A stretch of DNA of 20,857 bases, from positions 1-20,857 of the forward strand of contig DASUBV010000177.1 of NCBI GenBank assembly GCA_035763085.1, written 5' to 3'. The notes under the pieces were generated by a model. That model saw nothing but the letters and a program-made list of their open reading frames with translations, did not search any database and was not told where the DNA came from. Positions 6,575-13,419 of this stretch are shown here, one piece after another (positions within the stretch are counted from its first letter, which is position 1; every line of letters begins with the position of its first letter). Source of the stretch: DASUBV01 sp035763085. Its GTDB lineage: Bacteria > Actinomycetota > Actinomycetes > Streptosporangiales > Streptosporangiaceae. A program made the translations under genes and the position numbers.

Positions 6575-7933
6575 TCAGCCAGCCTGGATCCCCGGAGGAG
6601 TGGCGGCGCCGGCGGGGCGGGCGGCGGGCGGGGACGCGGGCGAGCCGGGGCTGGCCACGGGTGCGCCGGCGCTGGGCGCGGGTGCGCCGGTGTCGGGCAC
6701 GGGCGAGATGGAGCCGGGCGCGGTGGCGCCTGCGCTGGTGCTGGGCACGGGCGCGCCGGGGCTGGGCGCGGTGGCGCCAATGCTGGTCACGGGTGCGCCG
6801 GTGCTGGGCACGGGTGCATGAGTGGCGGCCGCGGGTGCGCCGGTGCCGGGCACGGATCCGGCCGGGGCAGCGCCCGGTGCGGAGTTCCCGGCACCGCCGG
6901 GGTGCGGCGCGTCGCCGGCTGACTCGCGCAGCACCAGGTGGCAGGGGACCGCCTGGGCGCCGTGCGTGGGCTCGCCGCCGATCGCCGACAGCAGGTGCTC
7001 GGCGGCGATGCGGCCGACATCCTCCAGGCACATGTCCACGCTGGCCAGCGGTGGTTGCGCGCCGAGCGCCATGGGCTGCCAGTTGTCGAAGCCGATCAGC
7101 GCCACGTCCTGCGGGATCCGCCGGCCCATGGCGCGCAGCGTGTCACTGACCCCGCGGCCCAGCTGGTCACTGCCGCAGAAGATCGCGTCAATCTCCGGGT
7201 TGCTGCGCAGCAGGATCTGCGCCGCGTCGCGGCCCCACTGCTCGGTCCACTCCCCGTACAGCACATCGCTGGGCCGGAAGTCCAGGCCGGCCTCGCGCGC
7301 TGCCTCCCAGAACCCCGCGGCGCGCTTGCGGGCGGCCAGGAAGCGCTCGGGCCCGGTGATGTGCCCGAGGTGCCGGCGGCCGGCGGCGGCGAAGTGCCGG
7401 GCCGCCAGCTGGCCGCCGCCCTGGTCGTCGGGCAGGATCGCGGGCTCGTCGCTGTCGAGCGACTGGGTCATCGCGTACACCACCGGGATGCCCAGGCCGG
7501 TGCCGATGCTCGGCCGGGGCTCGATGCGCCGGCCGGTCACGATCAGGCCGTCGACCTGACGGCGCAGCAGCATGTCGACGTACTGCCGCTCGCGCGCCGG
7601 ATCATCGCGGGTGTCGCACATGAAGACGGAGATCTGGCCGGCGCCCAGGGCGTTCTCCGCGCCCAGCATGACCGGGATGGAGAACCGGCCGAAGCTGTCG
7701 GTGGTGATCAGCCCCACGGTGTAGGTACGCCCCGCCAGCAGCCCGCGGGCCAGGACGTTCGGGGTGAAGCCCAGCTCGCGGGCCGCGACCGTCACCCGGT
7801 CCCTGGTCTCGGCGCGCAGCTTGCCCTGGCCGTTCAGCGCCTTGGACGCAGTACCGATCGAGACGCCCGCCCGCGCGGCCACGTCCCGGATGGTTGCTCG
7901 CCTGGAGTCAGGCCCGGTCTCTGGCAAAGGCAA
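6575..7933 (-). CDS. LacI-family regulator with a long Ala/Pro/Gly/Ser repeat tail
   Basis: Regulator of 452 aa from the preferred TTG start. Residues 13-35 form the helix-turn-helix (ATIRDVAARAGVSIGTASKA), followed by the hinge (VTVAARELGFTPNVLARGL) and a complete effector-binding domain with IGLITT-like, DGLIVTGRR, DAIFCGSDQLGRGVSDTL and VALIGFDNWQPMA blocks. The domain ends near residue 337. A further 115 or so residues are low-complexity, built of heptads such as VPSTGAP, far beyond the usual LacI length of 330-360. The TTG at 7933 has GGAG 7 nt upstream. The frame is open to 8119, but that extension would cross the divergent promoter at 8000-8029. It is divergent from the GH127 gene and is the natural candidate for its regulator; the ligand is unknown. 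Confidence 0.88.
   Translation of the reverse strand: MPLPETGPDSRRATIRDVAARAGVSIGTASKALNGQGKLRAETRDRVTVAARELGFTPNVLARGLLAGRTYTVGLITTDSFGRFSIPVMLGAENALGAGQISVFMCDTRDDPARERQYVDMLLRRQVDGLIVTGRRIEPRPSIGTGLGIPVVYAMTQSLDSDEPAILPDDQGGGQLAARHFAAAGRRHLGHITGPERFLAARKRAAGFWEAAREAGLDFRPSDVLYGEWTEQWGRDAAQILLRSNPEIDAIFCGSDQLGRGVSDTLRAMGRRIPQDVALIGFDNWQPMALGAQPPLASVDMCLEDVGRIAAEHLLSAIGGEPTHGAQAVPCHLVLRESAGDAPHPGGAGNSAPGAAPAGSVPGTGAPAAATHAPVPSTGAPVTSIGATAPSPGAPVPSTSAGATAPGSISPVPDTGAPAPSAGAPVASPGSPASPPAARPAGAATPPGIQAG
6638..6853 (-). repeat. Degenerate 21-bp repeats encoding heptapeptides
   Basis: Units of about 21 bp containing GGTGCGCCGG and GGGCAC recur across this part of the lacI gene. In the minus-strand reading frame they encode nine heptads (VPGTGAP, AAATHAP, VPSTGAP, VTSIGAT, APSPGAP, VPSTSAG, VPDTGAP, APSAGAP, VASPGSP), with one 9-residue interruption. 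Units differ at many positions, so this is an older array rather than a fresh duplication. Confidence 0.75.
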
Positions 7934-7947
7934 AGGGTTGCTCCATC

Positions 7948-7980
7948 TGTCGTGCGCCCGATGGTCAGGATGGTACGACA
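7948..7980. promoter_or_regulatory. Spaced inverted repeat in the lacI/GH127 divergent region
   Basis: TGTCGTGC (7948-7955) and GTACGACA (7973-7980) are inverted repeats with one mismatch in 8 bp, 17 bp apart. They lie between the TTG start of the second lacI gene and the GH127 promoter. Compact palindromes are usual for LacI proteins, so this is only a weak operator candidate. Confidence 0.3.
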
Positions 7981-7999
7981 AAAGTGATGGTAGATGTAC

Positions 8000-8029
8000 T
8001 TGACGCGGCACTTGCCCGACTTCTAGCCT
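8000..8029 (+). promoter_or_regulatory. Promoter of the GH127 gene
   Basis: TTGACG (8000-8005), an 18-nt spacer and TAGCCT (8024-8029) match the same -35/-10 pattern and spacing as the minus-strand operon promoter. Transcription would start near 8036, leaving a leader of about 70 nt. No CGAACGTTCG site is seen here, so this promoter probably answers to a different regulator. Confidence 0.6.
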
Positions 8030-8104
8030 TCGGCAGGAAAACCTATTCTCCACCGGAGTGCGCGCTGCCCAGGCACGCGCCAGAGCCCTCTGGGAGTCCC
8101 GCAG

Positions 8105-10096
8105 GTGAGCAGCAGTCACGTGGCAGCAGCGAGCGGGCCGGTCAGCCCGTCAGAGTCAGCGGACGTAGTCCACCGGCCGGTGGCGGGTCCGGGCACTCAG
8201 CTGGCCGGCGGCCTGCTGGGTGACTGGCAGCGCCGCAGCAGCGAAATCAGCCTCCCGCTGGCCGTGACCCAGATGGAGGCGGCCGGCAACCTGGGCAACC
8301 TGCGGCTGGCCATCGCCGCCAGCGACGGCGCGGCCGACGGGGCCTACCGCGGCCCGGCGTTCATGGACTCCGACATCTACAAGACGCTGGAGGCGATCGC
8401 CTGGGAGCTGGCCCGTCCCGGCACCCCGCACGCCTGCGATGCCGTCGCGCGGTTCACCGCCGAGGCGACCGCGCTGCTGGAGAAGGCGCAGCAGCCCGAC
8501 GGCTACCTCAACTCGCACGTCCAGGTGACCGGCAAGACGCGGTACGCCCAGCTGGCCTCCAGCCACGAGCTGTACTGCGCCGGGCACCTGATCCAGGCCG
8601 CCGTGGCCGCGCGCCGCGGTGCCGCGGCGCAGGAGCCGGATGACGTGCGGCAGGCCGCTGCCGGGCTGTTCGCGGTGGCCCGCAAGTTCGCCGACCACCT
8701 GGTGGAGCACTTCACCGGCACCACCCTCAACGACGGCCACCCGATCATCGAGACGGCCCTGGTGGAGCTGTACCGGGAGACCGGGCACGCGCCGTACCTG
8801 CAGCTGGCCAGCCAGCTCGTCGAGCAGCGCGGCCGCGGGCTGATCGGCGACTCCGGTTTCGGCCGTCGCTACCTGCAAGACCACGAGCCGGTCCGCACGT
8901 CGGCCACCGAGGTCGGCCACGCGGTCCGCGCTCTGTACCTGGAGGCGGGGGTCGCCGACGTGGCGGCCGAGACCGGCGACCGCGAGCTGCTGGCGGCCTC
9001 GGTGGCGCGCTGGACCGACATGGTCGCGACCAAGACGGCGATCACCGGCGGCAACGGGTCACGGCACTCCGGCGAGGCCTTCGGCGACGCCTTCGAGCTG
9101 CCCCCGGACCGCGCCTACAACGAGACCTGCGCGGCTATCGCGAGCTTCCAGTGGAGCTGGCGGCTGCTGCTGGCCACCGGCGAGGCAAGGTACGCCGACC
9201 TGATGGAGCGCATCCTCTACAACGGCTTCGGCGCCTCGGTGTCGGCCGACGGCCGCAAGTTCTTCTACGTCAACCCGCTGCAGCGGCGCACCGATCACTA
9301 CGAGGACGACCGGCCCGGCCGGCGCCGCGAGTGGTTCTCCTGCGCCTGCTGCCCGCCCAACATAATGCGGCTGCTGGCCTCGGTGCAGCACTACCTGGCC
9401 ACCACCGCGGGCGACGTGCTCTACCTGCACCAGTACACGGCCTCGCAGGTCGCGGCCCGGCTGCCGGCCGGGGACCTCGAGCTTGCGGTGGCCACCGATT
9501 ACCCGTGGGCCGGAAAGGTGACGATAACTGTCCGCAGCGCCCCGGCCGGGCCGGCGGGCCTGGCACTGCGCGTCCCCGCTTGGAGCACGGCCGCCGGGCT
9601 GGCGCTGAACGGCGCGCCCGCGCAGCCGGCCAGCGCCGGCGGCTACCTGACGCTCACCCGGCAGTGGCAGGCCGGCGACGTGCTGACCCTGGACCTGGAT
9701 CTCCGCGCCCGGCTGACCTACCCGGGCCGCCGCTTCGACGCGCTGCGCGGCACGGTGGCGGTCGAGCGCGGGCCGCTGGTCTACTGCGTCGAGCAGGCCG
9801 ACCAGGACGCCGCCGACGTCGAGGACCTGGCGGTATCCGGGGCGGACCTGGCCGAGCGCGAGGTCTCGCTGCCCGGCATCGACAAGACGGTGGCGGTCAC
9901 GGTGCCGGCCACCCATCTCCCGGCCGCGGCCAGCGTGCCGTACGCCGCGGAGCCCGACGCGAGCGCCAGCGCGGGTGAGCCCGCCACGGCAATCGCCATC
10001 CCGTACTTCCAGTGGGACAACCGCGATGGCGCCGCCATGCGGGTCTGGCTGCCGGCGCAGCAGCCCGCCGGCGCTGACACCGGCGGCGATGCCTGA
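8105..10096 (+). CDS. Beta-L-arabinofuranosidase, glycoside hydrolase family 127
   Basis: Zinc-dependent cysteine glycosidase of 663 aa that releases L-arabinose from beta-L-arabinofuranosides, such as the arabinose chains on plant hydroxyproline-rich glycoproteins. The (alpha/alpha)6 catalytic domain spans about residues 25-430. By comparison with Bifidobacterium HypBA1, the residues present include Glu324 (GEAFGDAFEL, proposed acid/base), Glu340 and Cys342 (YNETC), and the CACC block at 413-416, where Cys415 would be the nucleophile and Cys416 a zinc ligand. Beta-sandwich domains follow to the C-terminus. No signal peptide is seen, so it should act in the cytoplasm. The start is GTG with GGGAG 8 nt upstream, just after the TTGACG promoter. 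Its stop TGA is followed in the same frame by a permease remnant. Substrate linkage is a family inference. Confidence 0.94.
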   Translation: MSSSHVAAASGPVSPSESADVVHRPVAGPGTQLAGGLLGDWQRRSSEISLPLAVTQMEAAGNLGNLRLAIAASDGAADGAYRGPAFMDSDIYKTLEAIAWELARPGTPHACDAVARFTAEATALLEKAQQPDGYLNSHVQVTGKTRYAQLASSHELYCAGHLIQAAVAARRGAAAQEPDDVRQAAAGLFAVARKFADHLVEHFTGTTLNDGHPIIETALVELYRETGHAPYLQLASQLVEQRGRGLIGDSGFGRRYLQDHEPVRTSATEVGHAVRALYLEAGVADVAAETGDRELLAASVARWTDMVATKTAITGGNGSRHSGEAFGDAFELPPDRAYNETCAAIASFQWSWRLLLATGEARYADLMERILYNGFGASVSADGRKFFYVNPLQRRTDHYEDDRPGRRREWFSCACCPPNIMRLLASVQHYLATTAGDVLYLHQYTASQVAARLPAGDLELAVATDYPWAGKVTITVRSAPAGPAGLALRVPAWSTAAGLALNGAPAQPASAGGYLTLTRQWQAGDVLTLDLDLRARLTYPGRRFDALRGTVAVERGPLVYCVEQADQDAADVEDLAVSGADLAEREVSLPGIDKTVAVTVPATHLPAAASVPYAAEPDASASAGEPATAIAIPYFQWDNRDGAAMRVWLPAQQPAGADTGGDA

Positions 10097-10309
10097 CCAG
10101 GACCGGGTTCCCCGGCCCCGAGCAACCGCATAGCACTGCTCACGGTGCCGGTGGCGCTCAGCAACGTGGAGACTGGCACCTACGGCTCGGTCAACTACGG
10201 ACTGCTGCTGGCGGGCGCGGTGATCGCCATGGTGCCGTGCATCGTGGTCTGCATCTCGCTGCAGCGCTACTACGTCCGCGGCCTGCTGTCCGGGGCGCTC
10301 AAGGGCTGA
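10097..10309 (+). pseudogene. C-terminal remnant of a MalG-type sugar ABC permease
   Basis: Directly after the GH127 stop and in the same frame, about 62 codons read as the end of a carbohydrate permease: ALLTVPVALSNVETGTYGSV, then YGLLLAGAVIAMVPCIVV and the diagnostic ending LQRYYVRGLLSGALKG before TGA (10307-10309). Recognisable similarity begins near 10121. The N-terminal 220 or so residues expected for this family, including the EAA loop, are absent, and there is no start codon with a ribosome site. Third positions are still almost all G or C, suggesting recent loss. The simplest reading is a deletion that removed most of a transporter operon once linked to GH127 and the downstream SDR gene. 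Confidence 0.82.
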
Positions 10310-10367
10310 GGGCCGCCCCGGCCAGCGCCAGGGACCGGGGCATCGTCGAGGGAGAGGACGGGCAGGG

Positions 10368-11336
10368 ATGAGCCGGGTTGTGGTCATCGGAGCGACGGGG
10401 CACATCGGCAGCTACCTGGTGCCGCGCCTGGTCCGGGCCGGCCATGAGGTCATCGCGATCAGCCGCGGCACCCGCGAGCCCTACCACCACAGCGCGCAGT
10501 GGGCCGCCGTCAGCCGGGTCACCGCCGACCGGGACGCCGAGGACGCGGCCGGCACGTTCGGCGACCGGATCGCCGCACTGCACCCTGACGCGGTCGCGGA
10601 CCTGGTCTGCTTCACCGCTGAGTCGGCCGCGCAGCTGGTCGACGCGCTGCGCCCGGCCCGGCCGCTGCTGGTGCACTGCGGCACGATCTGGGTACACGGC
10701 CCGGCCCGGGTGGTGCCGGTCACCGAGGACGAGCCGCGCACCGCCTACGGCCCGTACGGCACCGGCAAGGCCGAGATCGAGGCGCTGCTGCACCGGGAGA
10801 CGATGCGCGGCGGCGTGCCGTCGGTCGTGCTGCATCCCGGCCACATCAGCGGTCCCGGCTGGCCCGTCATCACCCCGGCCGGCAACCTCGACGCGTCGGT
10901 CTGGACCGCGCTGGCCACCGGGAAGCCGCTGGCGCTGCCCGACCACGGGCTGGGCGTGCTGCACCACGTGCACGCCGATGACGTGGCCCAGGCCTTCGAG
11001 CTGGCCCTGGCCCGGCCGGCGGCGATCGGGTCCAGCTTCCACGTGGTCGCCGAGCAGTCCATGACGCTGCGCGGGCTGGCCGCGGGCGTGGCGGCCTGGT
11101 TCGGCCGGGAGCCGGTGCTGGACTTCGTGGAGTGGCCCGAGTTCGAGCACCGCGTGGGCGCCGAGCACGCCGAGGCAACTCGCGAGCACACCTTCCGCAG
11201 CATCACCGCGAGCATCGCGGCGGCCCGGCAGGTCCTGGGCTACGCCCCGCGGTTCAGCACGCTGGAGGCGCTGCGCGAGGCGCTGCGCTGGCTGGCTGCT
11301 CATGGCCAGGCCGACGTGGCGGGCCAGGAGTTCTAG
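10368..11336 (+). CDS. NAD-dependent epimerase/dehydratase family protein (extended SDR)
   Basis: Cytoplasmic Rossmann-fold oxidoreductase or epimerase of 322 aa. The NAD(P)-binding motif GATGHIG is at residues 8-14, and the SDR catalytic Tyr-Lys pair is seen as YGTGK (Tyr130, Lys134) after HCGTIWVHG with Thr106 in the usual Ser/Thr position. Substrate-binding parts are PSVVLHPGHISGPG and VHADDVAQAFELAL. The ATG has GGAGAGGA about 10 nt upstream. It follows the permease remnant by 58 nt on the same strand as GH127 and is probably in one transcript with it, which suggests sugar or sugar-acid conversion. The specific reaction cannot be read from the sequence. It ends before a hairpin shared with a convergent gene. 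Confidence 0.85.
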   Translation: MSRVVVIGATGHIGSYLVPRLVRAGHEVIAISRGTREPYHHSAQWAAVSRVTADRDAEDAAGTFGDRIAALHPDAVADLVCFTAESAAQLVDALRPARPLLVHCGTIWVHGPARVVPVTEDEPRTAYGPYGTGKAEIEALLHRETMRGGVPSVVLHPGHISGPGWPVITPAGNLDASVWTALATGKPLALPDHGLGVLHHVHADDVAQAFELALARPAAIGSSFHVVAEQSMTLRGLAAGVAAWFGREPVLDFVEWPEFEHRVGAEHAEATREHTFRSITASIAAARQVLGYAPRFSTLEALREALRWLAAHGQADVAGQEF

Positions 11337-11348
11337 CGTCAGGTCCGG

Positions 11349-11443
11349 GCTGGCCGCGAGCCAGGTTGCCGACCGGGCCAGGGCTGGGGCGGGCAGGTTC
11401 CTGGCTGGCGGCCAGCCAGGTTGCGAGCCGGGCCGGGGCTGAC
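11349..11443. repeat. Two imperfect direct repeats between convergent genes
   Basis: Two copies of about 40 bp, starting at 11349 and 11404 (period 55), share GCTGGC, GCCAGGTTGC and CGGGCC blocks. Each copy contains an inverted repeat around its first half. The 110-nt gap holds nothing else. Confidence 0.5.
11401..11419. terminator. Bidirectional terminator hairpin
   Basis: CTGGCTGG, loop CGG, CCAGCCAG is a perfect 8-bp stem between the convergent SDR gene (ends 11336) and siderophore-interacting gene (ends 11447). A weaker 5-bp hairpin of the same repeat family lies at 11350-11364. Confidence 0.6.
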
Positions 11444-11446
11444 GTG

Positions 11447-12238
11447 TTAGTCGCGGGCGGGCTCGCCGTGGCCGGCGTTGGCGCGGCCGCGGCCCCAGTA
11501 CGCCTTGGGCGACATCTGGTCGGCGGGCAGGCCGCGGCGGGTCAGCACCTCGCGCAGGGCCAGCACGACCCTGGCCTCGCCGAGCAGGTACGCCTGGCCC
11601 TTACCGGGCGGCAGCTCGACCTCGGCGGCCTCGGCGGTCAGCGCGGCGGACTCGCCGGCCGGGCCGCTGAGCCGGTGCAGCCAGGTCAGCCGGGTCCGGG
11701 CGGCGGGGTTGATGTCCTGCTCGTCGTCGGGGCCGGGGATCTCGAGCACGATAGTGGCGACGCTGTCGCCGGGCAGCGCCTCGGTCATGGCGAAGATCGC
11801 CGGCAGGGCCGACTCATCGCCCATGAACAGATGCCAGTCGGCCGCTGGGTTGATGGTGATCTTGCCACGCGGGCCGATGCCCTCGATCCGGTCGCCGGGC
11901 CGGGTGGCCCGGATCCAGCGCTCGCCGGGGCCGTCGCCGTGCAGCACCACGTCGATGGTGAGCTGCCGGGCGGCCAGGTCCAGGGAGCGGATGGTGTAGC
12001 GGCGCCGGACCGGGCGGTTCCCGTCGGCGGCCACCAGCAGCATGACGTCCTGGCCGGGCGCGTAGCTGAAGCCATCCAGCTCGGGCGCGGAGAGCTCGAT
12101 CCGGCGCATGCGCGGGGTGAGCTGAGCTGCGCTGCGCACCGTGAAGTGCAGCCGCCTGGTATCGGCCAGATTCCCGGTGAGCTGGGCGAACGGGTCATCC
12201 AGCGTCTCGCGGACAGCCTCGGGCAGTGCATCAGTCAT
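11447..12238 (-). CDS. Siderophore-interacting protein, FAD-binding ferric-siderophore reductase family
   Basis: Flavin-dependent reductase-like protein of 263 aa, ViuB/SIP family, expected to reduce ferric siderophores in the cytoplasm to release iron. The N-terminal FAD-binding beta-barrel holds the RRRYTIRS motif at residues 78-85 after FSYAPGQDVMLLV. The NAD(P)H-binding half has GDESALPA at 140-147 and the family-specific C-terminal YWGRGRAN at 247-254. The ATG at 12238 is preceded by GGTGA. It stands alone on the minus strand, convergent with the SDR gene and divergent from the metal-receptor gene 179 nt away. No clear iron-box palindrome is seen in the shared upstream region, so iron control is not shown by the sequence. 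Confidence 0.92.
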   Translation of the reverse strand: MTDALPEAVRETLDDPFAQLTGNLADTRRLHFTVRSAAQLTPRMRRIELSAPELDGFSYAPGQDVMLLVAADGNRPVRRRYTIRSLDLAARQLTIDVVLHGDGPGERWIRATRPGDRIEGIGPRGKITINPAADWHLFMGDESALPAIFAMTEALPGDSVATIVLEIPGPDDEQDINPAARTRLTWLHRLSGPAGESAALTAEAAEVELPPGKGQAYLLGEARVVLALREVLTRRGLPADQMSPKAYWGRGRANAGHGEPARD

Positions 12239-12340
12239 CGGAAATCACCATGAGCTCCGGCAGCGTTTCGTTGTCGGTCGCCGGCCTGCGGGCACGGCAC
12301 GCGGTGCCCACAGTACGCCAGCAGCCATCAGGCCAGTGAC

Positions 12341-12371
12341 GCTGGAGGTTGGGGCTGGAGGTTGGGGCTGG
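12341..12371 (+). repeat. 13-bp tandem repeat upstream of the metal-receptor gene
   Basis: GCTGGAGGTTGGG occurs twice head to tail (12341-12353, 12354-12366), followed by a partial third copy GCTGG. It lies 50-75 nt before the ATG at 12418, in the divergent promoter region. A role as regulator site or simple slippage product cannot be separated here. Confidence 0.6.
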
Positions 12372-12417
12372 CGCCGTTCACAATGGGGGGCGGAGTGAGG
12401 GACCCAGGGGGACAGCC

Positions 12418-13290
12418 ATGCCAGACCTGGACGAGCCAGCCGTGCCCGTCGACAGCGGCCGGATGCCGCGCGGCCAGTGGAGCGCTGAGCACGACGACCT
12501 GGGCACCGAGGCGCGGGTGCCGCGGTCGGTCCGGCGGGTGGTCTCGCTGGTCCCGTCGCTGACCGAGACGGTGGCGTCGTGCGCGCCGCGCATCCTGGTC
12601 GGTGCCACGTCCTGGTGCACGCACCCCGCCGACCTGGACGTCACCCGGATCGGCGGGACGAAGAACCCGGACGTGGCGGCGATCACCGCGCTGGCGCCGG
12701 ACGTGGTGCTGGCCAACGAGGAGGAGAACCGGCAGGCCGACCTGGACGCGCTGCGCGGGGCCGGCCTGGCGGTGTGGGTGACCCGGGTGCGGGACCTGCC
12801 CGAGGCGCTCGCCTCGCTGCGCCGGATGCTGACGGTGGCGTGCCGGCTGCCGGCCCCGGCGTGGCTGGACACGGCGGCGGCGGCGTGGCGGCGGGTGCCG
12901 GCCGCCGGGCCGCGCGGCCGGACGGCGGTGGTGCCGGTCTGGCGGCGGCCGTGGATGGTGCTCGGGCACGACACGTTCGCCGGCGACCTGCTGGCCCGGC
13001 TGGGCGTCGCCAATGTGTACGCCGGGCACGACGAGCGGTATCCGCGGGTCCGGATCGAGCAGATTCGCGGGGCCGGGGCGGACCTGGTGGTGCTGCCCGA
13101 CGAGCCGTACCGGTTCAGCGCGTCGGACGGGCCGGAGGCGTTTCCCGGGGCCAGCTCGGCACTGGTCAGCGGCCGGCACCTGACGTGGTACGGGCCGTCG
13201 CTGGCCGAGGCGCCCGCGGTGCTGGGCCGGCAGCTGCGGGCGGCCCGGGTGCGCTGCCCCGGGTTACCGGCGGGGCGGCTCGGCAGCTGA
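12418..13290 (+). CDS. Helical-backbone metal receptor, BtuF-like, without signal peptide
   Basis: Protein of 290 aa related to the cobalamin/iron periplasmic-binding fold (BtuF/TroA type). Family blocks are RRVVSLVPSLTETV (39-52), LVGATSWCTHP (60-70), RIGGTKNPDVAAITALAPDVVL (78-98) and the C-terminal lobe DTFAGDLLARLGVANVYAG and GADLVVLPDEPYRF. The N-terminus is hydrophilic and acidic, with no signal sequence or lipobox, so it appears cytoplasmic, unlike true transport receptors. I chose the ATG at 12418 with GGGGGA upstream; the frame is open back to 12349, but that extra part lies in the 13-bp repeat. No permease or ATPase gene follows. It is divergent from a siderophore-reductase gene, hinting at metal or cofactor use. 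The ligand is unknown. Confidence 0.83.
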   Translation: MPDLDEPAVPVDSGRMPRGQWSAEHDDLGTEARVPRSVRRVVSLVPSLTETVASCAPRILVGATSWCTHPADLDVTRIGGTKNPDVAAITALAPDVVLANEEENRQADLDALRGAGLAVWVTRVRDLPEALASLRRMLTVACRLPAPAWLDTAAAAWRRVPAAGPRGRTAVVPVWRRPWMVLGHDTFAGDLLARLGVANVYAGHDERYPRVRIEQIRGAGADLVVLPDEPYRFSASDGPEAFPGASSALVSGRHLTWYGPSLAEAPAVLGRQLRAARVRCPGLPAGRLGS

Positions 13291-13341
13291 GCGCGCCGTG
13301 GCAGAGGCCAGCGCCGGCGGCTCGGGGACGCTAGCTGGCGG

Positions 13342-13363
13342 GCTCGGCGCGGGAAGGCCGAGC
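13342..13363 (+). terminator. Possible terminator after the metal-receptor gene
   Basis: GCTCGGC and GCCGAGC form a perfect 7-bp stem with an 8-nt loop 52 nt after the stop codon and upstream of hisG. A TAGGCT hexamer at 13375-13380 just beyond it may be the hisG -10 box. Confidence 0.4.
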
Positions 13364-13419
13364 AGGGGAGCCGCTAGGCTCGTAGGAAGTCATCCCTGCG
13401 AGTAAGAGGGAGTTTCTCG

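Noticed and set aside
6600..6860. CRISPR-like or non-coding minisatellite array
   Set aside because: Units are degenerate, about 21 bp, without spacers, and stay in frame as heptapeptides of the lacI gene.
7934..8119. Extension of the second LacI protein upstream to 8119
   Set aside because: It would add about 60 residues before the helix-turn-helix and cross the GH127 promoter; a TTG with well-placed GGAG at 7933 fits better.
9059..10405. 448-codon minus-strand open frame opposite GH127
   Set aside because: Shadow of GC-rich third positions. It spans the GH127 stop, the permease remnant and the SDR start, and has no domain or ribosome site.
12290..12309. Iron-box or operator between the siderophore and metal-receptor genes
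   Set aside because: GGGCAC/GTGCCC is only a 6-bp hairpin with an 8-nt loop and does not resemble an IdeR/DtxR site.
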